64,000 nucleotides of DNA from Salipiger sp. CCB-MM3 (GCF_001687105.1 NZ_CP014595.1:1116001-1180000), one strand, 5' to 3'. Positions 24,574 through 33,753 are shown, counted from the first letter of the stretch. Made by a program: numbers and translations. Notes: generated by a model not told the origin, from the sequence alone.

Positions 24574-25476
24574 TCAGCCCAAAGCGGCGGGAGCCAGATA
24601 GCCGAACCGCTCCATCACCGCAGCGCAGTTCTTCTGCACCAGCCCCGCCACCTCGGGGGCCAGTTCGGCGCGGGCAGCGTCGTTGATATCGGCCCGCATG
24701 TGGCGATTGACGTGGTCGAACGTATAGAAAGTGTCGACCTTGCGGGTGCCGATCACCCGGCCAGCCGCATCGGTGATCCGCTCCTTGCTTTGCAGGCAGA
24801 GGCCCTGCGTCGCATTCGGAGCGAGACCGCAGAGGTCGAAGACCTCGTCGACACATTGGCGGAAATCACCAACCATATCTTCCAGCCGCACCACCTTAAG
24901 CGGCAGCCCGCGCTGTTCGAGCCGCAGCAGGGTCTCGCCGAAATAGCGGTAGAGTTCGAGGATCTTGGTGGGGTTGCCGCCACGGGCCATCATACTCTCG
25001 CAGATGCCATAGGGATCGCGCACGAGGCCAATGAAGCGGGCGCCGGGGTAGATGCGGTCCAGATCAGTGGCGAGGCCGATGTTGTAGTTCATCACCTTCA
25101 GCACCATGCGAGCACGCCCCGAGGGGACAGCCGGACCAAGCCCCTGCGCGGCCAGCGCGCGCTTGAAGCGCCGCACTTCGGGCAGGTTCCGTTCCGTGGC
25201 ACGGGCCAGCTCGCGGGCGATCCACGCCCGATCGCGCGGACGCAATGGTCCCGGTGCCCGGCGCGGGTTCATGATGTCGCCGCTGCGCAGAGCAGTGGGC
25301 AAATAGCCCGCGAGGGTCTTTGCCGTGGCGCCGCGCAGCGCCGGTTTGGGGCGCAGCACCTCGTGCATCTCGCCGTCGGGCCAGATGGTATCGGGATGCG
25401 AGCGCAGCGCGTTGAGCAATTGGTTGGTCCCCCCGCGCTGAAGGCCGAGGATGAAGATGGGTGCACTGTCGGTCAT
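24574..25476 (-). CDS. PAPS-dependent sulfotransferase
   Basis: A 300-aa sulfotransferase-fold protein. The 5'-phosphosulfate loop appears as FILGLQRGGTNQLLNALRSH near the N-terminus (a variant of the P-loop-like TxRSGST form), and the 3'-phosphate site as GARFIGLVRDPYGICESMMA. It would transfer sulfate from PAPS to a sugar, lipid or small molecule. Start ATG 25476 lies 1 nt from the stop of the glycosyltransferase upstream, so it closes a three-gene operon (GT-GT-sulfotransferase). This suggests a sulfated polysaccharide or glycolipid, but the acceptor is not known. Confidence 0.8.
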   Translation of the reverse strand: MTDSAPIFILGLQRGGTNQLLNALRSHPDTIWPDGEMHEVLRPKPALRGATAKTLAGYLPTALRSGDIMNPRRAPGPLRPRDRAWIARELARATERNLPEVRRFKRALAAQGLGPAVPSGRARMVLKVMNYNIGLATDLDRIYPGARFIGLVRDPYGICESMMARGGNPTKILELYRYFGETLLRLEQRGLPLKVVRLEDMVGDFRQCVDEVFDLCGLAPNATQGLCLQSKERITDAAGRVIGTRKVDTFYTFDHVNRHMRADINDAARAELAPEVAGLVQKNCAAVMERFGYLAPAALG

Positions 25477-25477
25477 C

Positions 25478-26719
25478 TCATGCCTCCCCTGCCCCGCTCG
25501 CGCGGGCACCAGCACCCAGCTCGACGTATTGACCCAGCAGCGCGCGCGCGGTCTGACGAATGTCGTAGTCGCGGGCAACGGTGCGCAGGGCATTCACACC
25601 GAGGCGACCGCGCATGTCTGGGTCCGCCGCCAGCGCTTCGAGCGCAGCGCCAAGCGCATCGCGGTCGTCGACGTCAAAGAGCATGCCATTTTCCCCATCC
25701 AGGACGAAATCCATCGCGCCGCCGGTGCGCGCGGTGACGCAGGCAAGCCCAGAAGCACAGGCCTCCAGCAGCGCATTCGACAGTCCCTCGCGCGCCGAGG
25801 GCAGCACAAAGACATCCACCGCGCGCAGCAGATTCGGCATGTCGGCCACATGACCCAGCATCCGCACTCCGGGCTGCTGCATCAGTGCCTCGGGGATCTC
25901 GTCCGCATTGCCGAAGGTGGCCTGATAGCCGCCGCCCGAGACGCGGTTCGCCCCGGCGATCGCCAGCGTCGCCTGCGGAATGCGTTCGCGGATGTCGGAC
26001 CACGCCTCGAGCAGCAGCGGCAGGCGCTTCTGCGCCGCGAGCCGCCCGGCAAAGAGGAACAGCGGCCCGGACGGCAGACCAAAGCGCAAGCGCAGCGTGT
26101 CCTTCTCGACCTGCGTGCGAGCCGGGCGGAACCGCTCGCCGTCGACGCCATTGGGGATGAAGCGCAGCTTGCTTTCCGGAATGCCAAGCTTGGACAGTTC
26201 GGCCTCTATCTCGTGGCTCACCATTGGAAAGCGATCCACCGCACGCCCCAAATACGCGAGGCGGCGTCGCCCGAAAGGCTTTCGTGCAATCTTGGTGGCC
26301 TCGCCGCCGCACATTGGCTTCGACAAAAGCGGCGCGCCGGTGAGACGCTTGCCGAGCGCCCCCGCCAGCGAGGGCGTGAACATCGAATGGCAATGGATGA
26401 CGTCCGGGTTCAACTTACGCACCATGCGCGCCGCCCCCAGAACGAACCCCACACCTGTGACCGGCTTGCGCATCGCGATGCGGCGCACTTCGACACCGTC
26501 GATGGTTTCGCTTGCTGCAAGGCCGGGATAGCGGCGCGTCAGGATATAGACCTTGTGACCCTGCGCGGTCATCAGACCCGCAAGCTGAGCCACCTGTTTT
26601 TCCGCCCCACCCACGATCGGATGGTAGGACGAGATGATCATGCAGATCCGCAGCGATTGGCCCGCAGCGGGCTCGGCAACGCCGGGTTTTTGCGGCAGCG
26701 AGGAAGATGAGCCGATCAT
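25478..26719 (-). CDS. GT4 family glycosyltransferase
   Basis: A 413-aa GT-B-fold transferase. It begins with the N-terminal Rossmann segment ICMIISSYHPIVGGAEKQVAQLAGLM, includes FIPNGVDGERFRP, and carries the retaining-GT4 E-x7-E-type region SAREGLSNALLEACASGLACV. Proteins of this kind add a sugar from a nucleotide donor to a lipid-linked or polysaccharide acceptor. It starts at ATG 26719, overlapping the previous gene by 4 nt (ATGA). Position in the operon and proximity to ugd and the epimerase suggest an exopolysaccharide. Confidence 0.85.
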   Translation of the reverse strand: MIGSSSSLPQKPGVAEPAAGQSLRICMIISSYHPIVGGAEKQVAQLAGLMTAQGHKVYILTRRYPGLAASETIDGVEVRRIAMRKPVTGVGFVLGAARMVRKLNPDVIHCHSMFTPSLAGALGKRLTGAPLLSKPMCGGEATKIARKPFGRRRLAYLGRAVDRFPMVSHEIEAELSKLGIPESKLRFIPNGVDGERFRPARTQVEKDTLRLRFGLPSGPLFLFAGRLAAQKRLPLLLEAWSDIRERIPQATLAIAGANRVSGGGYQATFGNADEIPEALMQQPGVRMLGHVADMPNLLRAVDVFVLPSAREGLSNALLEACASGLACVTARTGGAMDFVLDGENGMLFDVDDRDALGAALEALAADPDMRGRLGVNALRTVARDYDIRQTARALLGQYVELGAGARASGAGEA

Positions 26720-27909
26720 TGTCCGCCCTCCGACGCCGTCTTCCCCTGCTCCACGACGGGAAGCGTGGCCGTGCCTGCGGTCAGGCTCGACAGCAGGTCC
26801 ACCCATTTCGCCACCATGGTTTCCTTGTCGAACAGGGTCACCGCGCGGTGCCTGCCAGCCTCGGCGTATTGCTCGCGCAGGTCGGGGTCTTGCAGAACGC
26901 CCTCCAAAGCCTGCCCGAGCGCGCCCGTGTCGCCAGCGCTCACCAGCCGACCGCTGATCCCATCCTCAAGCGCATCCGAACAGCCATCGACATCCGTCGA
27001 GATACAGCAGCACCCGCTGGCCATGGCTTCGAGCAGAGTGATCGGAAGACCCTCCCAATGCGAGCTGAGCACATAGACGTCGAAGGTCTGCAGGGCGCGC
27101 ACCGGATCGGACTGCCATCCCAGCATTTTGACGCGCTCTGACAGGCCTGCGGCGGACAGCGCCTGCGCAACCTCGCGCTCCATGCGGCCCTCACCGGCCA
27201 TAACGAATTGAACATGCGGGTGGCGCGCCACGACGTCGCGCAATGACTGCACATAGTCGAGCGGGGCCTTCTGCGGCTCCATCCGCCCCATCCAGCCGAC
27301 CACGGGCCGATCCGGATCGAGCCCCAGCGCGGCGCGTGCCGCTGCCCGATCTGTGGCGGGTTTGAAGCGCGCCACATCGACGCCGGTCCGGATCACGCTG
27401 ATCCGGTCCGCCGACATCAGCTTGGCGGTCAATGTTTGCTGCCGGGCATATTCGGTGAGCGTCACGATGTGTCCGCCGAACCCTCGCGCGGCAAAGTCGA
27501 GCGCCCAGTAAAGCGGAGCCTTGGCCCCCTGCACCCGGCGCTGGAACGGCATCGAGGCCTGACGATAGACCACCGGCCGCCCGGTCAGCCGCCCCGCAGC
27601 GCGGCCGATAAAGCCGGATTTGCTGCCATGACAGACGATCACATCCGCCGCGTGCTCGCGGCTTGCCGAGACGACGCGGCGCAACACGCGTGCGTCTCCG
27701 CGCGGATCTATACTGTAGCGGGCCATCTCGACCGGCTCTGCGCCCAGCCCCCGCTTGGCCAAATCAGCCGCATAGGCTTCGGCGTTTTCAGACAGGCAAA
27801 GCGTATGAGACCGCACCCCGATCCGTCGGAGTTCGGTCAGTAGAAGCTTGTTGTAGAGGGCAATGCCACCTGTCGACTTCGTCAAGGCGAGTAGACTGAT
27901 CTGTCGCAT
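26716..27909 (-). CDS. GT4 family glycosyltransferase
   Basis: A 397-aa GT-B transferase, first gene of the operon. The N-terminus (ISLLALTKSTGGIALYNKLLL) is a glycine-rich acceptor-side loop; ISVIRTGVDVARFKPAT is followed by WMGRMEPQKAPLDYVQSL and the donor site SSHWEGLPITLLEAMASGCCC. It overlaps the next gene by ATGA. The two glycosyltransferases and the sulfotransferase are therefore likely made together. Donor and acceptor sugars cannot be read from the sequence. The 557-nt region upstream contains a perfect CtrA box that could serve this operon or the divergent lyase-like gene. Confidence 0.85.
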   Translation of the reverse strand: MRQISLLALTKSTGGIALYNKLLLTELRRIGVRSHTLCLSENAEAYAADLAKRGLGAEPVEMARYSIDPRGDARVLRRVVSASREHAADVIVCHGSKSGFIGRAAGRLTGRPVVYRQASMPFQRRVQGAKAPLYWALDFAARGFGGHIVTLTEYARQQTLTAKLMSADRISVIRTGVDVARFKPATDRAAARAALGLDPDRPVVGWMGRMEPQKAPLDYVQSLRDVVARHPHVQFVMAGEGRMEREVAQALSAAGLSERVKMLGWQSDPVRALQTFDVYVLSSHWEGLPITLLEAMASGCCCISTDVDGCSDALEDGISGRLVSAGDTGALGQALEGVLQDPDLREQYAEAGRHRAVTLFDKETMVAKWVDLLSSLTAGTATLPVVEQGKTASEGGQ

Positions 27910-28466
27910 GGGAATCCACGAATAAGAAACAAAAAGACTTTAGTGTTCAAAAATCCGCGCCACGGGTGGGCTCCGGCGGAGGTGTTGATTCGGCCTCAAA
28001 TGACCGTCACCACCGCGTCTGCACGCGACGCTTGTGACGATTATGCCGCAGCGCAACGGCACCGAACAGGGCTAACTGGGGGCGCGCCTAAATTTTAGGC
28101 AAGTAGCTCCCGGCATTTTTCCGCGTCTTCCGGCCTCTGATCAATTTGGGTCCATTACGTGAGGTTAACTTAACGTTAACGTACAAAACACATTCAAACT
28201 CAACTGTCTCTGTACCGACACACTGCGAATGGTCGCCGCAATTGGACAGAATTCCGCCATTTTTAGCCCCTGATCGATCGCTTTGATCGGCCTGAAATCC
28301 CGATCTGAGCGGGAAACCCCGCTCCGGGGGTCGGCGGAAATTCACTCAGTAACCACGGGGAAACTTTCAAGAGCGATGCGTCTTGGGGCGTCTGGAGCTA
28401 TCCAATTAGCACCGCAAGAAGACACTCACACACAACATAAGACAGAAAGTCGGGACACAGGTACAC
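27910..28466. other. 557-nt intergenic region between divergent genes
   Basis: No convincing gene. It holds a perfect CtrA box (28165-28180), an AT-rich stretch around it, and a 7-bp hairpin GAGCGGG/CCCGCTC at 28307-28324 in the leader of the lyase-like gene. A minus-strand frame of 85 codons (28088-28345) lacks a ribosome-binding site and family resemblance. Confidence 0.6.
28165..28180. promoter_or_regulatory. CtrA box upstream of the lyase-like gene
   Basis: TTAA-CTTAACG-TTAAC, an exact match to the alphaproteobacterial CtrA consensus TTAA-N7-TTAAC. It lies 287 nt before the lyase-like start and 256 nt before the divergent glycosyltransferase operon. I could not place a matching -10 with confidence. 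Confidence 0.65.
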
Positions 28467-31220
28467 ATGGTAGTAGAAAATTCGGAACTCCTTGCGTTTG
28501 AGGGGGCGCAAGGGTTTGGAGCAAGTGCGACCGGGGGACGTGGTGGTGAAGTTGTTAAAGTTACAAATCTGAACGACTCCGGCGAAGGTTCTTTGCGTTG
28601 GGCTCTGGAAGATTTGGATTATCCGCGCATTGTAGTTTTCGAAGTTGGCGGACAAATTGACCTCGAAAGCCAAATCCAAATTAACGGTGATGTAACCTTG
28701 GCAGGCCAAACGGCCCCGGGTGGCATCACGGTCACCGGCGCGCGCCTGCGCGTGGTGGACAGCAACGTGATCATCCGCGGCATGACCGTGCGTCCGGGTG
28801 ATGAAACCGATGGGCAAGACCCCGATAGCCGCGATGGTGTCTCCATCGGCAAGTCGGGCGAGACCGTCGAAAACGTTATTCTCGATAGCAACTCGCTGAG
28901 CTGGTCGATCGACGAGGTCGCCTCGACCTGGGGCGCGCCCAGCAATATCACGATCTCGAACAATATCGTCGCCGAGGCCCTGCAGGACTCGATTCACCCC
29001 AAGGGTGACCACAGCATGGGGATGCTGATTGGTGACGGGAGCTCGAATATCAGCATCATCGGCAACCTGTTTGCCAGCAACCAGTTCCGCAACGCGCTCG
29101 TGAAGGATGACGCCAAGAACATCGAGTTCATCAACAACGTCATCTACAACTGGGGCCAAGAAGGCCTTGTCGTTGCCGAAGCGTCCACCGTGCATGTGAT
29201 CGGCAACGTTTTCATCAGAGGTCAAGACACCGACGGCCGTGAAGCGATCCGCTTCATCGGGAATGACGGCGGCGCCGCCTACTATGTGCTCGACAACGAC
29301 GGTGACATCGGCGGCACCAACACCGGCGAGATCGTCAGCGATTTCGTCTTCGATCCGGCCACGACCGAAGTTCTGTCCTCGGGCGCCGTGGTTGACTGGG
29401 TGCTTTCGAACGTCGGCGCACGCATCGATGGCGAATTGAGCGAGATCGACCAGCGGATCATCGACACCGTGCTCAACGACACCGGCAAGATCATCGACTC
29501 GCCTGACGAAGTGGGTGGCTATGGCGACGGCTCGCAGACCGCGGCGCTGACCGATACCGACGATGACGGCATCCCGGATTTCTACGAGTACATCATCGGC
29601 TCGGACGCCAAGACCGCCGATGCCCAACTGGACGCCGACGGCGACGGCTATGCCAACATCGAGGACTACATCAACGGCCTGCTCGACGGGTTTGATGAGA
29701 CCACCGATGGCGGCAACACCGGCACGGAGACCGGCGACAAGACCGAGGAAGATGGTGACGACACGGCCACCCTGCTTCCTGAAACCGGCGACAACACCGG
29801 TGCGGCAGTCGGCACCGTGATCACCCTCGAGGCCGAAGACCTCGTGCTTTCCGAAGGCTTCGCCGTTAAGAGCATCGGTCCGGCATCGGGCGGAACGGTG
29901 ATCCAGAACAGCACCGGCGAAGCCCAAACCGCATCTTATGCCTTCGACGGCGATGCGGGCGTCTACGCGCTCACGCTGAACTACTTCGACGAGAACGATG
30001 GCGTCAGCACCCTGCGTGTCCTGATCAACGGCGAGGAAGTCACAAGCTGGGATTGGGATGCGGAGCTTGGCAGCAGCAACGCCGACACGTCGACGCAGAC
30101 CTCGAAGCTGATCGACGGGCTGGAACTGCAGGCGGGCGATGTTCTGTCGCTGCAGGGCGTGAACGACTCCGGCGAACCGCTGCGCATCGACAGCCTCAGC
30201 CTCGAGATGACCGGCACGCTCGACTCGGGCTCGACCGACAGCGATCTTGACGCAGGTACTGAGATCGGCACCGGAACCGAGACCGGGACCGAGACTGGCA
30301 ACAGCGACGCCATCGGCACCGTGATCAGCTACGAGGCCGAAGACCTCGACCTGTCCGACGGTTTCGCGGTGAAGAAGATCGGCCCCGCCTCGGGCAATGC
30401 CGTGATCCAGAACCAGACCGACGAGGCGCAGACCGCGTCCCTCGACTTCGACGGGGATGCTGGCGTCTACGACCTGACCGTGAACTACTTCGACGAGAAC
30501 GATGGCGTGAGCTCGCTCAGCGTTCTGGTCAACGGTGAGGAAGTGGCAAGCTGGGACTGGGATGCCAAGCTGGGCAGCAGCAACGCCGACACGTCGACGC
30601 AGACCGCGAAGCTCATCGAAGGGCTGGAACTGCAGGCGGGCGACACTGTCACCCTGCAGGGCATCAACGATGCACGCGAACCGCTGCGCATCGACAGCCT
30701 CAGCCTCGAAATGACCGGCACCCTTGGGTCCACCGGCTCCACCGGGTCCACGGACACCACCGAAGAGGTCGATCAGCCGGTGGCCAACACCGCTGAGTGG
30801 GTCTTCATGGAAGCCGAGGAGTTCGTCTTCGACGCAGGCGTGCGCAAAGGCTTCAAAGTCGCCAGCCTGATGGCGGCGTCCGGCGGCGAGGTTCTCAGCG
30901 CTGCGGGTGATGCCGAAGCCTCCGCCGACTTCGAGGGCACCTCGGGCACCTACGACGTGGGCATCGACTACTTCGACGAAACCGATGGCGTTTCCTATCT
31001 GGAATTCCGCGTTAACGGCGAAGTGATGGACGCGTGGCACTGGGACGCCGACCTTGGCGACAACCTCGCGAACAAGTCCACGCTGACCCGTCATGTGATC
31101 GAGAATGTCGATATCGACGCGGGCGACCAGCTTGTCCTTGCCGGTTACGGCGACGGCGGCAGCGAGCCCCTGCGTATCGACGCGCTCGAATTCATGCCGA
31201 GCGACACAGTCCTGGGCTGA
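28467..31220 (+). CDS. Polysaccharide-lyase (PL1/pectate-lyase)-like protein with three C-terminal repeats
   Basis: A 917-aa protein. Residues 8-400 resemble the parallel beta-helix of pectate lyases and related polysaccharide lyases: EGAQGFGASATGGRGGEV, VTNLNDSGEGSLRWAL, VIIRGMTVRPGDE, and DSNSLSWSIDEVAST, where catalytic residues lie in this family. Ca-binding-like D-rich units follow (DTDDDGIPDFYE and DADGDGYANIEDY, about 368-405). Three repeats of about 130 aa begin near 452, 620 and 780 (EAEDL...GF...FDGDAGVY...WDWDAELGS), resembling carbohydrate-binding modules. There is no Sec signal peptide, so type I secretion is possible. A terminator follows. It lies beside exopolysaccharide genes and may cleave or bind that polymer. 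The ribosome-binding site is weak. Confidence 0.75.
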   Translation: MVVENSELLAFEGAQGFGASATGGRGGEVVKVTNLNDSGEGSLRWALEDLDYPRIVVFEVGGQIDLESQIQINGDVTLAGQTAPGGITVTGARLRVVDSNVIIRGMTVRPGDETDGQDPDSRDGVSIGKSGETVENVILDSNSLSWSIDEVASTWGAPSNITISNNIVAEALQDSIHPKGDHSMGMLIGDGSSNISIIGNLFASNQFRNALVKDDAKNIEFINNVIYNWGQEGLVVAEASTVHVIGNVFIRGQDTDGREAIRFIGNDGGAAYYVLDNDGDIGGTNTGEIVSDFVFDPATTEVLSSGAVVDWVLSNVGARIDGELSEIDQRIIDTVLNDTGKIIDSPDEVGGYGDGSQTAALTDTDDDGIPDFYEYIIGSDAKTADAQLDADGDGYANIEDYINGLLDGFDETTDGGNTGTETGDKTEEDGDDTATLLPETGDNTGAAVGTVITLEAEDLVLSEGFAVKSIGPASGGTVIQNSTGEAQTASYAFDGDAGVYALTLNYFDENDGVSTLRVLINGEEVTSWDWDAELGSSNADTSTQTSKLIDGLELQAGDVLSLQGVNDSGEPLRIDSLSLEMTGTLDSGSTDSDLDAGTEIGTGTETGTETGNSDAIGTVISYEAEDLDLSDGFAVKKIGPASGNAVIQNQTDEAQTASLDFDGDAGVYDLTVNYFDENDGVSSLSVLVNGEEVASWDWDAKLGSSNADTSTQTAKLIEGLELQAGDTVTLQGINDAREPLRIDSLSLEMTGTLGSTGSTGSTDTTEEVDQPVANTAEWVFMEAEEFVFDAGVRKGFKVASLMAASGGEVLSAAGDAEASADFEGTSGTYDVGIDYFDETDGVSYLEFRVNGEVMDAWHWDADLGDNLANKSTLTRHVIENVDIDAGDQLVLAGYGDGGSEPLRIDALEFMPSDTVLG
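29820..30720 (+). repeat. Near-identical tandem domain repeats in the lyase-like gene
   Basis: Repeat 1 (about 29820-30225) and repeat 2 (about 30318-30720) share long identical runs, for example GGCAGCAGCAACGCCGACAC in both, so they arose by recent duplication. The third repeat (from about 30800) is clearly diverged. Confidence 0.85.
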
Positions 31221-31249
31221 ACCAGGCAAAGCTGTCGAGCAGCTTCTGG

Positions 31250-31283
31250 CCGGGCGGTGCGCTTCCTGCACCGCCCGGTTTTT
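31250..31283 (+). terminator. Strong intrinsic terminator after the lyase-like gene
   Basis: CCGGGCGGTGC (31250-31260) pairs exactly with GCACCGCCCGG (31268-31278), an 11-bp stem with a 7-nt loop, followed by TTTTTC. It ends the transcription unit and separates it from the convergent ugd gene. Confidence 0.92.
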
Positions 31284-31298
31284 CATGTCGGGCTGGGG

Positions 31299-32621
31299 TC
31301 AGGCCCCCGCGGGATCGCCGCGCCCAACGCTTTCGTAATCGCTAAAGCCCGCGGCCAGCGCATCCTCGTAGGTGTAGATGTTGCGCAGGTCCGCCATCCG
31401 CGGCGTCGACATCTTCTTTGCGAGCACCGAGAGGTCCAGCGCGCGGAACTCGTTCCACTCGGTGAGGATAACCAGCAGATCGGCGCCCTCGGCCGCCGCG
31501 TAGGGGTCTTCCTCCCAGGTCACGCCCGGCAGCAGCGCCTCGCCTTCGCGCTTGCCCTGCGGATCGACCACCGACACCGAGGCCCCGCCGCCGACCAGCG
31601 ACGGCACGATGGTCAGCGCCGGCGCGTCGCGCATGTCGTCGGTGTTGGGCTTGAAGGTGACGCCCAGCACCGCGACCTTCTTGCCGTTGAACGAGCCGTC
31701 GCAGAGGTCGAGCAGCTTGTCGGTCATCCGCCGCTTGGTGTCCTCGTTCACCTTGATCACCGTCTCGACGATGGAGATCGGCGAAGCGAACTCCTGCCCG
31801 ATGCGGGCCAGCGCCTTGGTATCTTTCGGGAAGCACGAGCCGCCGTAGCCGGGGCCAGCGTGCAGGAACTTGTTGCCGATGCGCCCGTCGAGCCCCATGC
31901 CTTTCGACACGCTTTTCACGTCCGCGCCGACCTTCTCGCAAAGCGCGGCGATCTCGTTGATGAAGGTGATCTTCGTCGCGAGGAAGGCGTTGGCGGCGTA
32001 TTTGATCATCTCGGCGCTCTCCAGATCGGTGGTGACGATCGGGAAATCGCGCAGGTAGAGCGGGCGGTAGATGTCTTCCATCACCTTGGCGGCGCGGTCG
32101 GTCTCGACGCCGACAACGACCCGGTCTGGCTTCATGAAATCGTCGATCGCGGCGCCCTCGCGCAGGAACTCGGGGTTGGAGGCGACGTCGAACTCAAGGT
32201 CCGGATTTGCGGCGGCGACCACCTGCTGCACCTTGCGGTTCGTCCCCACGGGGACGGTCGATTTCGTGACCACGACGATGTAATGATCGGCGGTCTTGGC
32301 GATCTCTTCGGCGGCGGCCATGACGTAGGTAAGATCGGCATGACCATCGCCGCGGCGGGTCGGCGTGCCGACGGCGATGAACACCGCCTCGGCGCCATCG
32401 ATGGCCGACTTCAGATCGAGGATGAACGACAGTCGCCCGGCCTCGACGTTCTTGGCCATCAGCGTGTCGAGCCCCGGCTCGTAGATCGGCACCTCACCGC
32501 GCTCCAGCATCTCGATCTTGCGCGGGTCCTTGTCCACACAAACCACCTCGTGGCCGAAGTCGGAAAAACAGACGCCAGACACAAGCCCCACGTAGCCGGT
32601 GCCGATAATCGCAATTTTCAT
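31299..32621 (-). CDS. ugd: UDP-glucose 6-dehydrogenase
   Basis: A 440-aa NAD-dependent dehydrogenase that oxidises UDP-glucose twice to UDP-glucuronate. The N-terminal Rossmann motif is IGTGYVGLVSGVCFSDFGHEV. Glu in SNPEFLREGAAI and catalytic Cys in GPGYGGSCFPKDTKAL are the active-site signature. VFIAVGTPTRRGDGHADL is also typical. It supplies UDP-glucuronate for uronic-acid polymers, and the epimerase gene at 35837-36901 could convert this to UDP-galacturonate. It is a separate unit behind the nucleotidyltransferase gene on the same strand. Confidence 0.96.
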   Translation of the reverse strand: MKIAIIGTGYVGLVSGVCFSDFGHEVVCVDKDPRKIEMLERGEVPIYEPGLDTLMAKNVEAGRLSFILDLKSAIDGAEAVFIAVGTPTRRGDGHADLTYVMAAAEEIAKTADHYIVVVTKSTVPVGTNRKVQQVVAAANPDLEFDVASNPEFLREGAAIDDFMKPDRVVVGVETDRAAKVMEDIYRPLYLRDFPIVTTDLESAEMIKYAANAFLATKITFINEIAALCEKVGADVKSVSKGMGLDGRIGNKFLHAGPGYGGSCFPKDTKALARIGQEFASPISIVETVIKVNEDTKRRMTDKLLDLCDGSFNGKKVAVLGVTFKPNTDDMRDAPALTIVPSLVGGGASVSVVDPQGKREGEALLPGVTWEEDPYAAAEGADLLVILTEWNEFRALDLSVLAKKMSTPRMADLRNIYTYEDALAAGFSDYESVGRGDPAGA

Positions 32622-32772
32622 TTCGGGTAATCCTCAAAGAACAATCAATATTTACGGTCTACTGCGACAAAGTCACAACTCAAAGAAGAAACGCGGAGCG
32701 GTGCCCGTTTCGGCAAATGCCGCCAAAGTTTGAGCATTGGACAGGCAGAAACGAGCGCATCGCCTCAGCGGC

Positions 32773-33753
32773 TCAGAGATGCTTCATTCGGGTGTAGAAG
32801 GGTTTCACCAGCGCCCACTCAGCCTCGCCGAGCCGCGGATACCGCGCCTTCAGAAGACGCCGCCGATGCAGCAGCGCGGTGAGCGGGGATATCTTGAACG
32901 GCAAGGTGCGCCGCATCCCGAAAAGCTCGTGCAGCATCAGCATCTGCAGATCGAAGGCGAGGCGAAACCTTCGGTCGCGGCGCAATTTCAAGAGCCAAGG
33001 CCAGTCCAGCGCGGCCTCGTCCTGCAGTTGCTCGCGCAGCGGCAGAAGGTAGCGCAGGCTGATGCCCCCGCGCGCAAGGCCGGAGTGATGCAGCATGTCG
33101 TGGCTGACGTTGATCAGCAGCCGGAAAGAGGGGTCAGGAATGTAGAACCGCAGCCCGTCCCGCTCGCAAAGGATCCGCCGCCTCTGCCAGTCGTCGCCCG
33201 AAAGGAACCGCGCGATGTCCTCTTGCAGCCCAGCGTGCAGATCGAGCGTTCCGGCATAGCCCTCTTTCCAAAAACACCCCGGAGAATGCGCATATTCGCT
33301 GTCTTCGAGGCACTCGAACCCGGCCTCTGCCAGAAGGCTTTGCGCCTTGGCGGCCTCGTCGCGCTCGACCACCATGTCGACGTCGATCATCAGCCGGTAA
33401 AAGCTGGCGGGATCCTCCTGCAGCGCCATCTCGCTGGCGCCCTTGATCAGCGTCGGGACAATTCCGGCGCCATTGAGCAGCGCGGTGATTTCAGACACCA
33501 GCGCCCAGAGGCTGAGGTTGCGCTGACAGTTGAGCGTGTCGATCTCGCCGAGATAGGCCATGGCCTCGGGCTCGGCGGCGCTTGCAGGCACCTCGCGCAG
33601 TCGGTGAAACAAGGCGGGGGTGACAAATTCGTCGTTCGCCGTGCGGATGAGATCGGCCCAGTTCGGAGCCCGTTCCTTCAGTTGCTCGACGTCCCCCTGA
33701 AGAATGCGGCCGAGCGTTTCGAGGGGAGAGGAGGCCAGAGCGCCTGCTTTCAT
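32773..33753 (-). CDS. Nucleotidyltransferase-family (NTP_transf_5-like) protein
   Basis: A 326-aa protein that matches the uncharacterised nucleotidyltransferase family often found in peptide-modification and lasso-peptide loci. The pattern GIVPTLIKGASEMAL followed by FYRLMIDVDMVVERDEAAKA supplies the Lys and D-x-D residues that typify this polymerase-beta-like fold. It has no signal peptide. ATG 33753 follows GGAGAAGG; a TTG at 33771 gives six more residues. It lies downstream of the HprK-like kinase and the small peptide on the same strand. Its substrate may be the kinase product on a peptide, which is inferred. Confidence 0.75.
   Translation of the reverse strand: MKAGALASSPLETLGRILQGDVEQLKERAPNWADLIRTANDEFVTPALFHRLREVPASAAEPEAMAYLGEIDTLNCQRNLSLWALVSEITALLNGAGIVPTLIKGASEMALQEDPASFYRLMIDVDMVVERDEAAKAQSLLAEAGFECLEDSEYAHSPGCFWKEGYAGTLDLHAGLQEDIARFLSGDDWQRRRILCERDGLRFYIPDPSFRLLINVSHDMLHHSGLARGGISLRYLLPLREQLQDEAALDWPWLLKLRRDRRFRLAFDLQMLMLHELFGMRRTLPFKISPLTALLHRRRLLKARYPRLGEAEWALVKPFYTRMKHL

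Noticed and set aside
28088..28345. 85-codon minus-strand frame in the 557-nt gap
   Set aside because: No ribosome-binding site, no recognisable domain, and it spans the CtrA box.
28398..31286. Minus-strand open frame of 962 codons opposite the lyase-like gene
   Set aside because: Longer than the plus frame but only Val/Asp/Ala/Gly-rich with repeats mirrored from the plus strand; no start signal, and the strong terminator at 31250 fits the plus frame.
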